Shown here piece by piece: positions 10,825 through 22,759 of a stretch of DNA of 64,000 nucleotides (position 1 is the first letter of the stretch; every line of letters starts with the position of its first letter). The stretch comes from Cyanophora paradoxa. Taxonomy: Eukaryota; Glaucocystophyceae; Cyanophorales; Cyanophoraceae. The position numbers and the translations under genes are program-made. The DNA lies in the NCBI GenBank assembly GCA_004431415.1, contig QPMI01000017.1:496001-560000 (forward strand), read 5' to 3'. The notes below the pieces were generated by a model. It did no database searches and was not told the origin of the DNA. It saw only the letters and a program-made list of their open reading frames with translations.

Positions 10825-13445
10825 ATGAATCCGCCCCAGGCTCTCCGCGCTTCGAGAAGCTCAAGCGTCTTGCCGGTGCGCCCCGTCGCGCGCGCTGCCA
10901 GCGTAGCGGCCGCATCCGCTGAGCGCGGCCACGTAGAGGATGACAAGGTGATGTTGGAGGAGCTCAAGGGCAAGGTGCTCGAGCTCGAGAAGGAGCTGGA
11001 GAACCGCGGGGTGCGCTTGCGGGCGCCGCCGCGGGCCGCCGCGGGCCGCCCTCTCCGCGGGGCTCGCGCTGACGGGCGCGCGGCGCGTCCGATGTTCGCG
11101 CAGTTCACGATCCGTGCGATCCAGCGTAACTTCCAGGTGCTGAGCGAGAACTACACGCGGGACCATGCAGAGCTGGAGGACGCGCGGGCGCAGCTCGGCT
11201 CGCTGCGGGAGCGGAACGACGAGCAGCGCGCGGCGATCGTGTCGCTCGAGCAGCGGGCGGCCGGCCTGCAGCGCGAGCGCGACGAGAGCCGCGCCGAGGC
11301 CGACGCGCTCAAGCGGAGCCTGGAGAGCGCCGGCGGGGTCGCGAGCGCGCTGAAGGACGCGCAGGCGCGCGTCAAGGCGCTCGAGGGTGCGCCCCGCCCC
11401 GCCGCGTTAGCGGCCGAGCGCCGCGCCTCACGTGCGGGGGCGCGCGCAGCGGAGGCACGGGAGGTGCCGCCGCTGCGTGCGCGGCTCGCTGAGCGGGACA
11501 AGGAGCTCTCCGCGGCGCGCGGCGAGCTGGAAGCCGCCCGCCGGCGGGCCACCGAGCTGGAAGGTGGGCGACTCGCCTCGCGCCCGCCCCCGCCCCGCAG
11601 CCGCGACCGCGCCGGCTCAGCGCGGCGGCAGCGGCGCGCGGGAGCAGGAGGCGAGGGCGGGGGGCCTGGAGGGCGAGCTGAGGGCGGCGGCGGCGGCGCG
11701 CGCGGAGCAGGAGGCGGCGCAGGCGCGGGCGGGCAGGAGCTGGCGGACGCGCGGCGGCGCTGCGCGGCGCTCGAGGCGGAGCTGCGGGTGAGCCGCGAGG
11801 CGGCGGCGGCGGCCGCCGCCGCGCAGGGCTCCGCCTCGTCCGACCTGCAGCGCGCCGCGGCGGAGGCCGCGCGGCTCCGGGCGGAGCTCGAGCGGGCCTC
11901 GGCGGAGGGGCGGGAGGCGGCGGCGGCCGCCGGCGACCTGCGGGGCCGCCTGGCGGCCGCCGAGGCGTCCCTCGCAACGGAGCGGGCGGGGCGGGAGGCG
12001 GCGCGGCGGGAGCTTGCGGCGGCAGTCGCCGCGCGGGACGAGCTCGAGCGGCGGGCCCAGGAGCTCGGTGCGAGGTTTTCAGGCTCGCCTGGAACAGCTG
12101 GGGGTGGCGCTCATGGGCGGGCTCGTGCATGTAGGGCGGGAGGCGGCGGAGGCGCGGGAGGGCGGCTCGGGGCTCGAGGGGCGCCTGCGGGAGGCGGAGG
12201 CGGCGCTGTCGGCGGCCCGGCGGGAGCTCGAGGCGGCGCGGGGCGAGGCGGAGGAGGCGCGGAGGGAGGCGGGGGTCCTGCGCGGCGCCCGCGACGCCCT
12301 CGGCGCGCCCCTTTCCCACGCCTCTTCATCTTCCGTACCGCTCTGAGCGTCGCGGCAGAGGCGGAGGCGCGGGCGGCGGAGGGGCGGCACGCGGCGGCGC
12401 TGGAGGCGGCGTCCTTGCGAGCCGCCGCCGTGCCCGCCCCGCGCCCCGCGCCCCGCGCCCGCGGCCCCGCACGCCCTCAGCTTCCCGCAGGGCGAGCGGG
12501 CCCTGGCCGAGGCGAAGGACGAGCTCCAGGCGGCCGCAGCCGTGCGCTCCCTTCCAGCGCCTCTCTCTTTAGTTCTGGGAGGGACGTGGGGCGGGGCGGG
12601 CGTGGCAGCGGCAGGAGGCGGCGGAGCGGCGGGCGGCGCAGGCGGAGGCGGAGGCGCGGCGCCTGCAGGCGGCCGAGGCGGAGTCGCGGGCCCGGCTCGA
12701 GGGCTTTCAGGCCCGCGTGCAGGCAAGCGCCCGCCCGCGCCCCCGCCTCTTTCTTTCCCTCAGCTCAGGGCTGGGCGCGGTGCAGGAGCTGCAGGGGCGG
12801 GCGGCGGAGGCGGAGCGGGGGCGGGCGGCGGCGGTGCAGGCGGAGACGGCGATGCGGGGGCAGGTGGCGAGCCTCTCGGAGGAGCTCGCGCGGGCCACCC
12901 TCCGCGCCTCCGGTCCCCTCTCCCCTCCTCTGCTTCTGCACCTACCTCTACTCAGCTATCCTTCCGCCAGAGGGGGAGCAGGAGCTGGCGCAGCTGCGGG
13001 CGGAGCGCGGGGACGAGCGGCTGATGGGGAAGCTGCGCGCCGAGCTCGCCACCGTCGTCGCCAAGCTCGCCAACGTCACCGACGCCGAGGAGGCGCGCCC
13101 TCCCGCTCCCCTGCGCCCCCCGCACATTCCCTGCCTCCCTGAGACTCGGCCCGGCCGCGCCACACCGCGTCGCAGAGCGCGCTGACGTGCATGTCGTGCC
13201 TGTCGATCTTCGCGGCGCCGGTCGTGTGCGTGCCGTGCGGGCACGCCTACTGCTCGCGCTGCGTCTCGGAGGGCGGCTCGTGCAGCGAGTGCAGCGAGCA
13301 CGTCGAGCGGACCGTGCCCCTCCCCATCCTCGACCAGCTCTCCGGCAAGCAGACCTTCAAGAAGCAGGCCCTCGCCACCCTCCAGGCCTGGTCCAAGCAG
13401 CTCTTCGGCAGCGCCAGCTTCAAGCAGGCCGGCCCCGCCCCGTGA
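10825..13445 (+). CDS. coiled-coil RING-finger protein (possible E3 ubiquitin ligase)
   Basis: The first exon carries a Ser/Arg/Ala leader and then EELKGKVLELEKELENRG. A GTGCGC intron is removed to continue in frame as FTIRAIQRNFQVLSENYTRD. Several hundred residues of Leu/Ala/Glu/Arg coiled coil follow in successive exons to about 13.1 kb. The last exon (about 13182-13445) carries a complete C3HC4 RING: CMSCLSIF, then VCVPCGHAYCSRC, then CSECSEHV, and ends KQAGPAP. Coiled coil followed by a C-terminal RING is a common E3 ligase layout (BRE1-type proteins, for example), but the coil is too low in complexity to assign a subfamily. Exon borders between 11.5 and 13.1 kb are approximate. The 3' end faces the helicase gene. 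Confidence 0.65.
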
Positions 13446-13782
13446 CCTCTGTACACGTCCGACGGTCCCGCCCGAGTGGCGCGCGGCCCCAGCCCCGGGG
13501 GCTGCGCTCACTTAGCGAGCTGCGCACTCCTCAGTGCATTTCTCTCACACACGATATCGAAAAGCTCGCAAAACTCATACTGCAGCTGCAGCTGCCTGCT
13601 GCACGAGGACGGGCGGGATCGAGACTGGCCTGGTTGAAAAAATGTTGAAAATCTAGCTGCTAGGCTACGAATACGCTAAGCATAGAGACCTGTGCACGGG
13701 TACCGAGGGGGGCTGGAGCGTAGAGGCATGGGGGCGGCGGGCTCGCCGGGGCCGGAGGATCGACCAGCTAGCTATAAATAGC

Positions 13783-16711
13783 TTAGTAGCTGGTGTACTC
13801 GGGCCGGGAGTCGCGCCGGGGGCCGCCGCGGCCGCCGCCACGGCCGCCGGAGCGCTCCGAGCGGCCGCCGTACGACGAGCCGCCGTACGAGGAGCCGCCC
13901 GAGTCGCCGCCGCGGGAGAAGCGGCTGCTGCTGCGCCGGCCCTCGCCCGAGCTCGCGAACGGGTCGAAGGTCTCGTAGCCGCCCTCGCGCGGGGCCCGCC
14001 GCGGCCGGTCGTCCCGGTCGCCGCCGTACCGGCGCCGCTCCCCGCCGTACCGGTCGCCGCCGCGCCCGCCGCGGCCGCCGCCGCCGCGGCGGTCACGGTC
14101 GCCGCGGCCGCCGCCGCGGTCGAAGCGGCCACGGCCGCCGCCGCGGCCCATCTCGTCGCGGGAGAGGAGGCGGGGGAGGGTCTCGGGGATCTCGAAGCTC
14201 AGGCTCCGCTCGTCGTGCTGGAGGCCCACCAGCTCCTTCGCCATGTCCGCCGGGAGGTCGCAGAGGCCGCCCTCGGCGCAGAGCTCCATGCGCCCGATGG
14301 CGCCCACCGCCTCCGGGAAGACCCGCCCGATGATCGCCTTGATGGCGCCCAGGGACATGGGCGCGTTGTTGCGGATGAGGACGCAGGTCATCCCCTCGAT
14401 GCTCGTGAGCGCCGAGCGGCGCTTGATGTGCGTGACGCCGGCGATGGCGGCGAGGGCCGCGGCCATGGCGCGGGGGCCCTGCTCCTCCAGCAGCCGGGTC
14501 GCCGACTCCTCGAAGAAGGGCAGCACCTCGTCCTTGACCTTGTCGATGGCCACGACGGTCTTGGCGGAGAGGGCGCGGAGGACGTCCTCGGGCATCGGCA
14601 CGGGCACGATCTCGAACTTGACGCCGATCTCGCGCTCCATCTGCCGCAGGGAGCGCTGCTCCTCGGGCGTGAAGAGGACGATGGCGGTGCCGTCGCGGCC
14701 GGCGCGGCCCGTGCGGCCCGAGCGGTGAATGTACGTCTCCGAGTCGAAGGGTAGCTCGTACTGGACGACGAGGTCGACGGCGGGGATGTCGATGCCGCGC
14801 GCCGCCACGTCCGTCGCGATGAGGACGCGGAAGCGGCCCTCGCGGAAGCGCCCGAGGGTCAGCTCCCGCTGGTACTGCGCGATGTCCCCGTGCAGCACTT
14901 GGCTCTCTGCGGCGCCGCGCGGGTCGGCCCGGGCCCGGGCGAGAAAACGAGGGCGGGCGGGCGGTCGAGCGGACCCTCGTGGATGTGGACGGCCAGGTCG
15001 TCGGCGTCCTTCTTCGTGCGCGTGAAGATGATCACGCGCTCCTGCGGGGCCGCGCCAGGCTCAGCCAGGCCAAGGCGGGCGGGGCGGGGCGGGGCGGGGC
15101 GGACCTTGCCGTAGACGGCGATAAGGTCGGAGAGGATGTCGGAGCGGGCCTTGGCGAAGACCTGCACCGCGATGTGCCGCACCGTCTCCGCCGCCTTCAT
15201 CACCGACGTCCCGATCGTGTCCACCTGCCGCCCGTCCGGATCCCCGCGGTCAGCCCGGCCCGGGGCGCCCCCTCTCCTCCTCCCTCGCCGGCAACCCGCA
15301 CGCACCGACAGGGGCTTGTCCATGTACTTCTTGGAGACCTTGTTGACCCACGAGGGGACCGTCGCCGAGAAGAGCAGCGACTGGCGCTCCTCCGGCAGCA
15401 TGCTGAAGATCTGCCGCGCCGAGATGAGGAAAGGAGAGGAAAGGAAGGAAAAGGAAAGGAGCGACGAGGGCGGACCCGCTCGACGTCGTCGGCGAACCCG
15501 ACGCGGAGCATCTCGTCGGCCTCGTCCAGGATGGCGACCTTGATCTCGCTGAAGTCGATGTCGCAGCGGTCCATCAGGTCCATCAGCCGCCCCGGCGTCG
15601 CCACCAGCACGTCGATGCCCCTCCGCAGCGCGTTCTCTGCGCCCCAGATCATCAGATTTAGATTCGATCGGGCCGGGCAAGCCCGAGGCGTGCGCGGGCT
15701 CGAGGGGCTTCCGGACCGCACCCTGGGGGACGTAAGAGGTGCCGCCGTAGATGGTCGCGACCTCGAGCTCCTTGCCGAGGAGCTCGAACTCGTGTGCGAC
15801 CTGCTTGCACAGCTCGCGTGTCGGCGTGAGGACCAAGCACTCCGGGCCGCGGCCGCGCGTCTTGCGGACGTTCTGCGGGTACGAAAGCTTGCGTTAAAAA
15901 CGATGCGACAAATGCAGCGGCGCCATGCAGCCCACCGTCTTCATACGCTCGACGATGGGGAGGGCGAATGCCATGGTCTTGCCCGTGCCAGTGCGGGACC
16001 GCCCGATCACATCGCGGCCGTCGTAGATAGCATCTGGGGGAAGACGTACGCCGTCAGATAGGCCGCAGCGCGCGCATACGAAAAGGCGTTTGCACCGAAA
16101 GTCTCGAACTGAATCGGAGTAAAGGCATTGATGCCGCGGCGGGCGAGGGTCTTGACGGCTTCCTCCGAGACGCGGAAGTCTGATATGCTGGGAGGCACCG
16201 GCTCCATGTCGCCGATCATGACCTGTGCGTACGCAGGGGTCAAAGGGGTCGAAACGCGGGCGTTGTACGGGGAACGCACGGGGACGGGGGAAATGCGGTC
16301 CTCGGAGGGCAATTTAATGTCCTCTTCCACGTATTCATCGTCCGCCAGCTCCTCGTCGAGAGCGAGCTCGTCGACCGGGACGAAATCTGCTAGCTTCCCC
16401 TCGATCGCGCGGTCATCAGCCTCCGCATCGAATGTAGGAGCTGCGGAAGCCACGGCAAGGCCGCGCGCGCCCTCCAAGGGGGCGGGGGCGATCCCCGCGA
16501 AGCGCACGCTGCTGCCGGTCACGCGGAAAGCTACGGGGGAGCCGAAGAAACCGCGGCGGCTCGATCCGAGGGTTATCCGCTGGAAGTGCAGCTTGTGGGC
16601 ACCAACAGCCGCGTGGTGGCGCGCGACCGCATTGTCGGGGGTCGCGGGATGTTGAACGGCTGAGCTGATGCTGAGTACGGGCCCGCAGAACGCAGGCGAC
16701 GTGTGATCCAT
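13783..16711 (-). CDS. plastid-type DEAD-box RNA helicase with GUCT domain and RGG tail
   Basis: ATP-dependent RNA helicase. The start at 16711 gives a leader rich in Ala, Ser, Arg and His (MDHTSPAFCGPV...), compatible with a plastid transit peptide. Core motifs appear in order across exons: Q motif FTPIQ, GTGKT (motif I), PTRELC (Ia), TPGRLMD (Ib), DEAD (II), SAT (III), FTRTKKDADDLAVH (IV), ATDVAARGID (V), HRSGRTGRAG (VI). A GUCT domain follows (RRSALTSIEGMTCVLI... near 14.4 kb), then a Gly/Arg-rich RGG tail ending at 13783. This architecture is that of the Gu/RH3 group; plant RH3 acts in chloroplast group II intron splicing and ribosome assembly. At least six introns interrupt the gene, for example one between QFETF and DAIYDGRDVIG. 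It is divergent from the sugar kinase at 16907. Confidence 0.88.
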
Positions 16712-16906
16712 GACGATAGGGGGCGAACGGGGCGTGCTGCAACCAGGGCGAACAAGCAGAATTCGGAAGATACTTGTGGGGCGGTCGTCCGGGTACGGCA
16801 AACGTGAGCGCAAAAAAAGGGGCGGTTCTTAGCCACGCTACGCCGGGCACGTACAACCTGTTAGAGTGATTAGCGAAGGAGAGGCCAGTCGATCCGGGCC
16901 GGCTCG
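16712..16906. promoter_or_regulatory. short divergent promoter interval
   Basis: Only about 195 bp lie between the start codons of the helicase (minus) and the PfkB kinase (plus). Shared regulation is possible but nothing in the sequence proves it. Confidence 0.35.
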
Positions 16907-18593
16907 ATGCCGGACCCCGCAGTCCTCACGGTCTGCCTGAACGGCGGTGCGCGGGCCCGAACGGCGGCCTCGCGTTCGTGCGCGCGCGTGTTCTGATCAG
17001 CCCCGCAGCGCTTGACGTGTCGGTGAACGCGGGTGTCTTTTGAGCCCCTGCGACGTGGCTGACATCTGGCACGCAGCTCACGCTTGACAAACCGCTGGAA
17101 GTGGGCGCCGTACATGTAGCAAGTGCGGCTGCGCCTCCGCCGCGCCGCCAGAAGCAGGCAGCGCATCGACCTCCGATCCCGCGGCAGAGGGGAAGCGGGT
17201 GTCGCCGGGCGGGAAGGCCAACAACACGGCGAAGGCGCTGGCGGCGCTGCAGGTGCCGGTGCTGGCGACGGGCTTCCAGGGCGGCGAGTCCGGCAAGCAG
17301 CTCATCCGCGGCCTGACCGAGAAGGGGGTCCGCACGCCCGCCCCGCCCCGCCCCGCCCCGCCCCGCCCCGCCCTCTCGTCGCCGCCTCGCGAGCGTGTGC
17401 ACGGACACGGGCGGGCAGGTGGCGTGCGACTTCGTGGAGACGAAGAACGGGACGCGGGCGTGCTACATGCTGGTGGCGGCGGGCCAGGGCCACACCGTCG
17501 TCAACGAGGAGGGGCCCGAGGTCTCCCCCGAGGAGCAGGCCGCCGCCCTCGCCAAGGTCGCCGCCCTCGCGCGGAGGTGCCAGGGCATGGTCCTCGCCGG
17601 GAGCCTGCCCCCCGGCTGCCCCAAGGAGACCTACGCGAGGATCATCGACGGCGTCCTTTCCGACGCCGGCTCCGAGTGCTCCTTCCTCATCCTCGGTCCG
17701 CGATCCCGACCTGAAAATTCCTTTGTACCCCCCTCGTTCCTGACCCCCGCCCGCAGACATCCACTCGGAGGCGCTGCTCCGGGTACACGACGTGCTGCGG
17801 GAGAAGTGGCGGGCCCTGCGCGCCGCCGACCCGCACCGCCGGCCCCGCCTCTTCCTCAAGCTCAACACCGACGAGCTCGGCTCCACCCTCCGCGCCCGCA
17901 GCGTACCCCTCGCCAACACCTCCCCCGTCCAGGTCGCCGAGCAGATGGCCCAGTGCGCGCCCCGCGCCCCCCGTCCCCCCCTCCCCCCTCCCCCGTTCGA
18001 AACCTGTACCCACGCCCCGGGGTGCAGGATAGCCGAAGAGTTCGGCCTCGACGGCGCCCTCATTACCAACGGCGCCCAGGTGCAGTGCCCCCGCCCCCGC
18101 CGGGCCGCCCTCGCGGCGACCGACCGCCCCGGCGTGCAGCCGGCGCACTGCTTCTCGTTCGGGGGCGTGCCGCCGGTGCACGCGTCGGTGCACGGGCACG
18201 CCGCCTCCGAGTCCTTCCACGAGGTCTTCCTCGCCCCGAAGCTCAAGGCCTTCGTCTCCGGCGTCGGCTCCGGCGACGCCTGCAAGTGCGCGGCCAAGCT
18301 CGCTCGCTTGCCCTGCGCATGCCTTGGCTTGGCTTGGCCTCCTGACGGGGGCGCGGGCAGCGCGGGGATCGCGGCGCGGCTGGCGTCGGGGACCTCGTGG
18401 CGCGAGGCCTGCATCTTCGGCATGGCCTGCGGCGCCGCCAACGCCGAGACCCTCGGTGCGCCCCGGCCCCTTCGCCCTCTCGCCCCCCCGCGCCGAGCCT
18501 ACCCGCTCAGAGCCGTGCGACTTCACGCGGATGCGGGCGGAGGAGCTGGCGGCGCAGATCAAGGCCGCCCTCTCCAAGAAGGGCGCCCCCTGA
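16907..18593 (+). CDS. PfkB-family sugar-phosphate kinase (1-phosphofructokinase / tagatose-6-phosphate kinase type)
   Basis: The first exon, MPDPAVLTVCLNGG, ends at a GC donor after GGT (about 16948). After the CGCAG acceptor near 17078 the frame continues LTLDKPLEVGAVHVAS, which is the family's N-terminal strand. The sugar-binding motif follows as SPGGKANNTAKALAALQ, then CQGMVLAGSLPPGCP, the purine-site segment LFLKLNTDELG, and the catalytic GSGDA with its Asp base (VSGVGSGDACKC). Two C-terminal exons read AGIAARLASGTSWREACI and EPCDFTRMRAEELAAQI, ending at 18591-18593. The LacC/FruK subfamily phosphorylates fructose 1-phosphate or tagatose 6-phosphate with ATP. No long leader is visible, so cytosol is likelier than plastid. 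Eight or so short introns are present. Confidence 0.82.
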
Positions 18594-18863
18594 CCCGGAT
18601 CTCCGGTCCCTCTAGATCTTGGCCTTAGCCAGTTTCTCAGAGTCTCGAAGGTCAGCGCTAGCCAGCTTGGCGCGCGAAGCTAGCCTAGTAGTAGGCTAGT
18701 ACTAGTAGGCTTAGTTTTACATGCAGTTTTATTGTTATTGTGCGCTTTCGAATCCGAATTCGCTTAAGCTTGCTCGGCCGCGGCCGGCGCGCGCGTGCGC
18801 CAGCCTCGAGAACGTGTATCCCCCCTCTTGCTGTCAAGGCTCCAAGTTGCTCGAACTTGAAGA

Positions 18864-20647
18864 ATGGCATTCGCCGTCCCCGCCCCGGTTCAGGTTAGCG
18901 TTCCCTCGGGCGTTCAACCAGCGCAGTCGGCGGCCTGCCAGCTGCGCCAGCGCTCGTTCTTCGGGGGCGCCCGGCGGCCCCGCGCGACCCGCTCCCAGCA
19001 GCGCGATGTCGCGTTCAGCGTCAGCGCCGTCTCGGCGCCTCCGAAGCCTGACTTCGAGATGCTGCGCGAGGGAATCAAGAAGCCGGGTGCGTGCGCGCCA
19101 ATGATGCGGGCCGGCGCTGGACCGGCGCGCGCCTGCGCCCCGCGCGCTCCGCTCACGTGCGCGCGCGCGTGCGCAGCGGCGGAGAGCATTCTGACGCCGC
19201 GCTTCTACACGACGGACTTCGAGGAGATGGCGCGGATGGACATCTCGTTCAACGCGGAGGAGCTCGAGGCGCTGAACGCCGAGTTCCGCGTGGACTACAA
19301 CCGCGACCACTTCGTGCGGGACGACGAGTTCAAGCAGGACTGGGACCGCATCGACGGCGAGACGCGCACCCTCTTCATCGAGTTCCTCGAGCGCTCCTGC
19401 ACCGCCGAGTTCTCCGGCTTCCTCCTCTACAAGGAGCTCGCGCGCCGCCTCAAGGACGTCAACCCCGTCCTCTGCGAGTCCTTCGACCTCATGTCCCGCG
19501 ACGAGGCCCGCCACGCCGGCTTCCTGAACAAGGCACGCGTACCCCCCACCCGCCCCTCCGCTGCTGTACCCCCTGACGCCCCGGCCCGCGGCAGGCCCTC
19601 TCGGACTTCAACCTGCAGCTCGACCTCGGGTTCCTGACCAAGAACCGCAGCTACACCTACTTCAAGGTCCGGCGGCTCCGGATTCGAGGTTTCGAACCCT
19701 GTACCCCCCGTCCGACCGTACCCCCGCGTCGCGCGCAGCCCAAGTTCATCTTCTACGCAACGTACCTCTCCGAGAAGATCGGCTACTGGCGCTACATCAC
19801 GATCTTCAAGGTACCCGGGTTCCACTCCCCCCCCCTCCCCCGGTCCCTCGCTCACTCGTACCCCCGCGTTCCGCAGCACCTTCAGGAGAACCCGGACGAC
19901 CGCATCTACCCCATCTTCAAGTATTTCGACAACTGGTGCCAGGTCCGCTTCGCACCCGAGTCCTGTACCCCGCCCCCTCTCTGGTCTGAACGGGTACCCG
20001 GCAGGACGAGAACCGGCACGGCGACTTCTTCGACGCGGTGCTGCGCGCCAACCCCCACATGATCTCCGACTGGCAGGTCCGCCCTCAGGGACTTCAATCA
20101 AAATTCTGTCCCTTCAACTTGATCCGACGAGCGCGTGTACCCCCCGCAGGGCCGCCTCTGGTCCCGCTTCTTCCTCCTCTCCGTCTTCGCCACCATGTAC
20201 CTCAACGACGTCCAGGTGCCGTACCCCCCCCGGAACCTGCCGTACCCCCCTCCCGCGCGCCCCTCACCCCCCTCGAATCCAGCGCGCGGGCTTCTACGCG
20301 TCGATCGGGCTGGACGCGCGGCAGTACGACCAGGCCGTCATCCTCAAGACCAACGACAACGCCGCCAAGGTACCCCCCGCCATTTCCCCCCCCCCCACCT
20401 CCCCTTTCGAGATGCGAACCGGCCCCCTCAGGTCTTCCCGTGCATCCTGGACGTGCAGCACCCGAAGTTCTTCCGGCTGCTGGACGCGGCGGCGGACAAG
20501 AACCTGGAGATGGCGGCGATCAAGGGGGAGGGCCTCGGGGCGAAGGCGAGGAAGACCGGCCTGGCGGCCGGCATCGCCGCGGACCTCCTCCAGGTCTTCC
20601 TCCTGCCCCCCGTCGAGGTCGCCCACAAGCAGGGCAAGCCCCTTTAA
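18864..20647 (+). CDS. CHL27: magnesium-protoporphyrin IX monomethyl ester oxidative cyclase
   Basis: Aerobic cyclase (AcsF/CRD1/CHL27) that forms the fifth ring of chlorophyll at plastid membranes. Nine exons can be placed: 18864-19086, 19177-19532, 19595-19666, 19739-19810, 19877-19942, 20005-20076, 20150-20215, 20283-20369 and 20432-20647. The first encodes a basic Ser/Ala/Arg leader, consistent with a transit peptide. The conserved core starts [14 protein letters not shown]. Diiron ligand motifs are present: [19 protein letters not shown] (ExxH) and DENRHGDF (ExxH). [20 protein letters not shown] spans the intron at 19533-19594, which has a GC donor. Length matches the family. Red algae encode acsF in the plastid, so a nuclear copy with introns argues for a green or secondary green plastid lineage. 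Confidence 0.95.
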
Positions 20648-22759
20648 TTATAAGCCCTTCGATCCCATTTCATTTCTTTCCTGTCTCCCTCCACCTCGAT
20701 CCCGCTGGAACCCTGCCAAATGCTTTAATTTCTACCTGGGCGGCCCAGCAACAGGCAGGCAGATCTAGATGTTAACGTTATCGTTGTAGAAATGTATTTT
20801 TATCTTAATATTATTTTGAGCACACTTAATTGTTTTGGTGAATTACCGGCCACAGTCTCTAGACACCAGCACTGCGGGGGCTGCCCAGGGGGCACAAAGA
20901 CAAAAAAGCAAAATAACTAAGGTATCTGTCCCCTAATACACTATAGCTATATATAGCTAGGGAAAACGAAATAAACCAGTCGACGTCTTTTCCGAAGTTC
21001 TAAAGCCTTGAAGAGCAGCCAGCGCGCGGAGCGGCAGCTGCGCATGCAGCTGTGGGGGGCCTTGTTGCAATTGAACCGAGCAGCTTTGGGGGCGCAGGCA
21101 GGCCCGCGATCCTCTAAATGAATTCGCACACACCGAGACAAATGGCTAGAGATATAACTGAGGTGTCCATCTGTGTCAAGTCGAGAGAGGCAGGCCCGCG
21201 ATCGCGACGCGGGCTGGGGCTTCAATGCATGCGGGACAGGCCTAGGGGTTTAGGCTTGCAATTGAAGAACGGGTAGCGCTCATGATCATGCAGGTCCCCA
21301 TGCCAGGGATCGGGGGACGACCGAGGGCAAGTTGTCGGCTTGGCAAGTTGCGAAACAGCCCGGCAGCCTTCGATAAACAGGCCTAGCTATCATGGCTATA
21401 GGAGGCCGAGGTGGCCGGACTCTGAGACTCCGGACTCGGTTCCGGAGCTCGAGGCCCGAATTATACAGCTATAGCTAGTATACGTACTGCCGCATGCACA
21501 GGCTGCTAGCGCTGGCCCGTGCTGGGCCGGCCGGTGCCAGGTCTAGCCAGCCTAACACGTACTGGTACACCCGGCCCGGCCCTAACTTACTGCCGAATTT
21601 CGAAGCCGGCCGGCGGCCGGGCAGGCCGGCGCGGTGGGCACGAATTCAAATTTGGCTCGAAGATTCGAAAAACGATCGCGACAATTACCGGATTCATTGC
21701 GAATTCAATTTTTCCCGCCGTGCTCTCAAAAAAATGTTTTCCCGACTTGATCCGTGTACGCGTGCACGTGGATCGCGGATTCGCGCCGATTCCGCGGATC
21801 TACCGATCGCGACTAATTCGCGCGCGATCGCGAGGGGGTACCAGACGCCTGAGCCGCTGAGCGTTAGCGCTTCCGGATCCGCGCGCTGAGCTGAGGACTT
21901 CAGCTGCAGCCTGCAGACGTCGACTGCAGTACGTACCGTAGAACTAGGGAGGAGCTGGCACAGCGGCTGCAGCGGCAGTGCAGCCTCGAGCTCCACTTTA
22001 GCTTGCGATCGCCCCGAGGGCCCGAGTCGCTGCGGCGCATGCGCAGTGCGGCTCGGCCAGGAATCGAAGTTGCAGGGATAGCTATATAGGACCGCAGCGT
22101 ACGGTACGTATACGCACGCCTCGCCGATCGCGATTCATCGTAGAGACCGATTAACACGCCCTTCACACGCGTACGCAGGAGAGCGGTTATAATTACACGC
22201 GTCTGCGCCAGCAGTTACGCAAGCTTCAAAGCTGCTGCAGCTGCCAGCACGCGTACGCAGCTGCCAGCAGTCGAGGAGGCGCTGGAGAGCGCCAGCCAGT
22301 TGCCACTCGCGATCGTCGATTCATCCTGCAGCTGGAGAATTAAGGCGCGATCGGTTCTCACCGACCGTTGCAGTTGCAGCGGGATCGATTTCCCGGAGCA
22401 AGCTCACGCAGCCCTCACCGGCCGACCGGTTCTCACGCAGCAAGCTCAAGGGAGCGGTTAACGTTACGCAAGCTAAAGCTTGCGGGCCGGGTTGGCCGAC
22501 TCGGCGAGGCCTCGAGCTCGCTCCTGTACATGTACCGGTCCGGGATCCGAGCGCTCGATGCATATATATGCCTAGGCCGATCGCTCCCAGCGCGCGCTAG
22601 CCCGCAAAGTAAAGCATACACGGTCTGACTTGCGATCGTGAACGCAGCTGTGCCGCATTCGCAGTGCAGCCGGCTGTCCCCAAGACGGACCTGACCAGCT
22701 GAGCCTAGGCCTCGAATCCCTTCAGATCTAGACCCCGAGGAGCTTATCCTCTGAATCCG
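20648..22759. other. 2.1 kb palindrome-rich intergenic region
   Basis: No credible coding exon was found. The region is AT-richer near 20.7-21.0 kb, then is filled with short self-complementary words: agctatatatagct, gctatagctag, ctgcagctgccag, gcatgcac, acgcgtacgc, gcgatcgc/cgatcgcg and cagctgcagcctgcagac. It separates the chlorophyll cyclase gene from the TIR/CUB locus and presumably contains that locus's promoter. Confidence 0.6.

Noticed and set aside
21494-21889. Two overlapping plus-strand frames of 113 and 131 codons in the intergenic region
   Set aside because: No motif, palindrome-rich DNA, and no neighbouring exons with matching phase.
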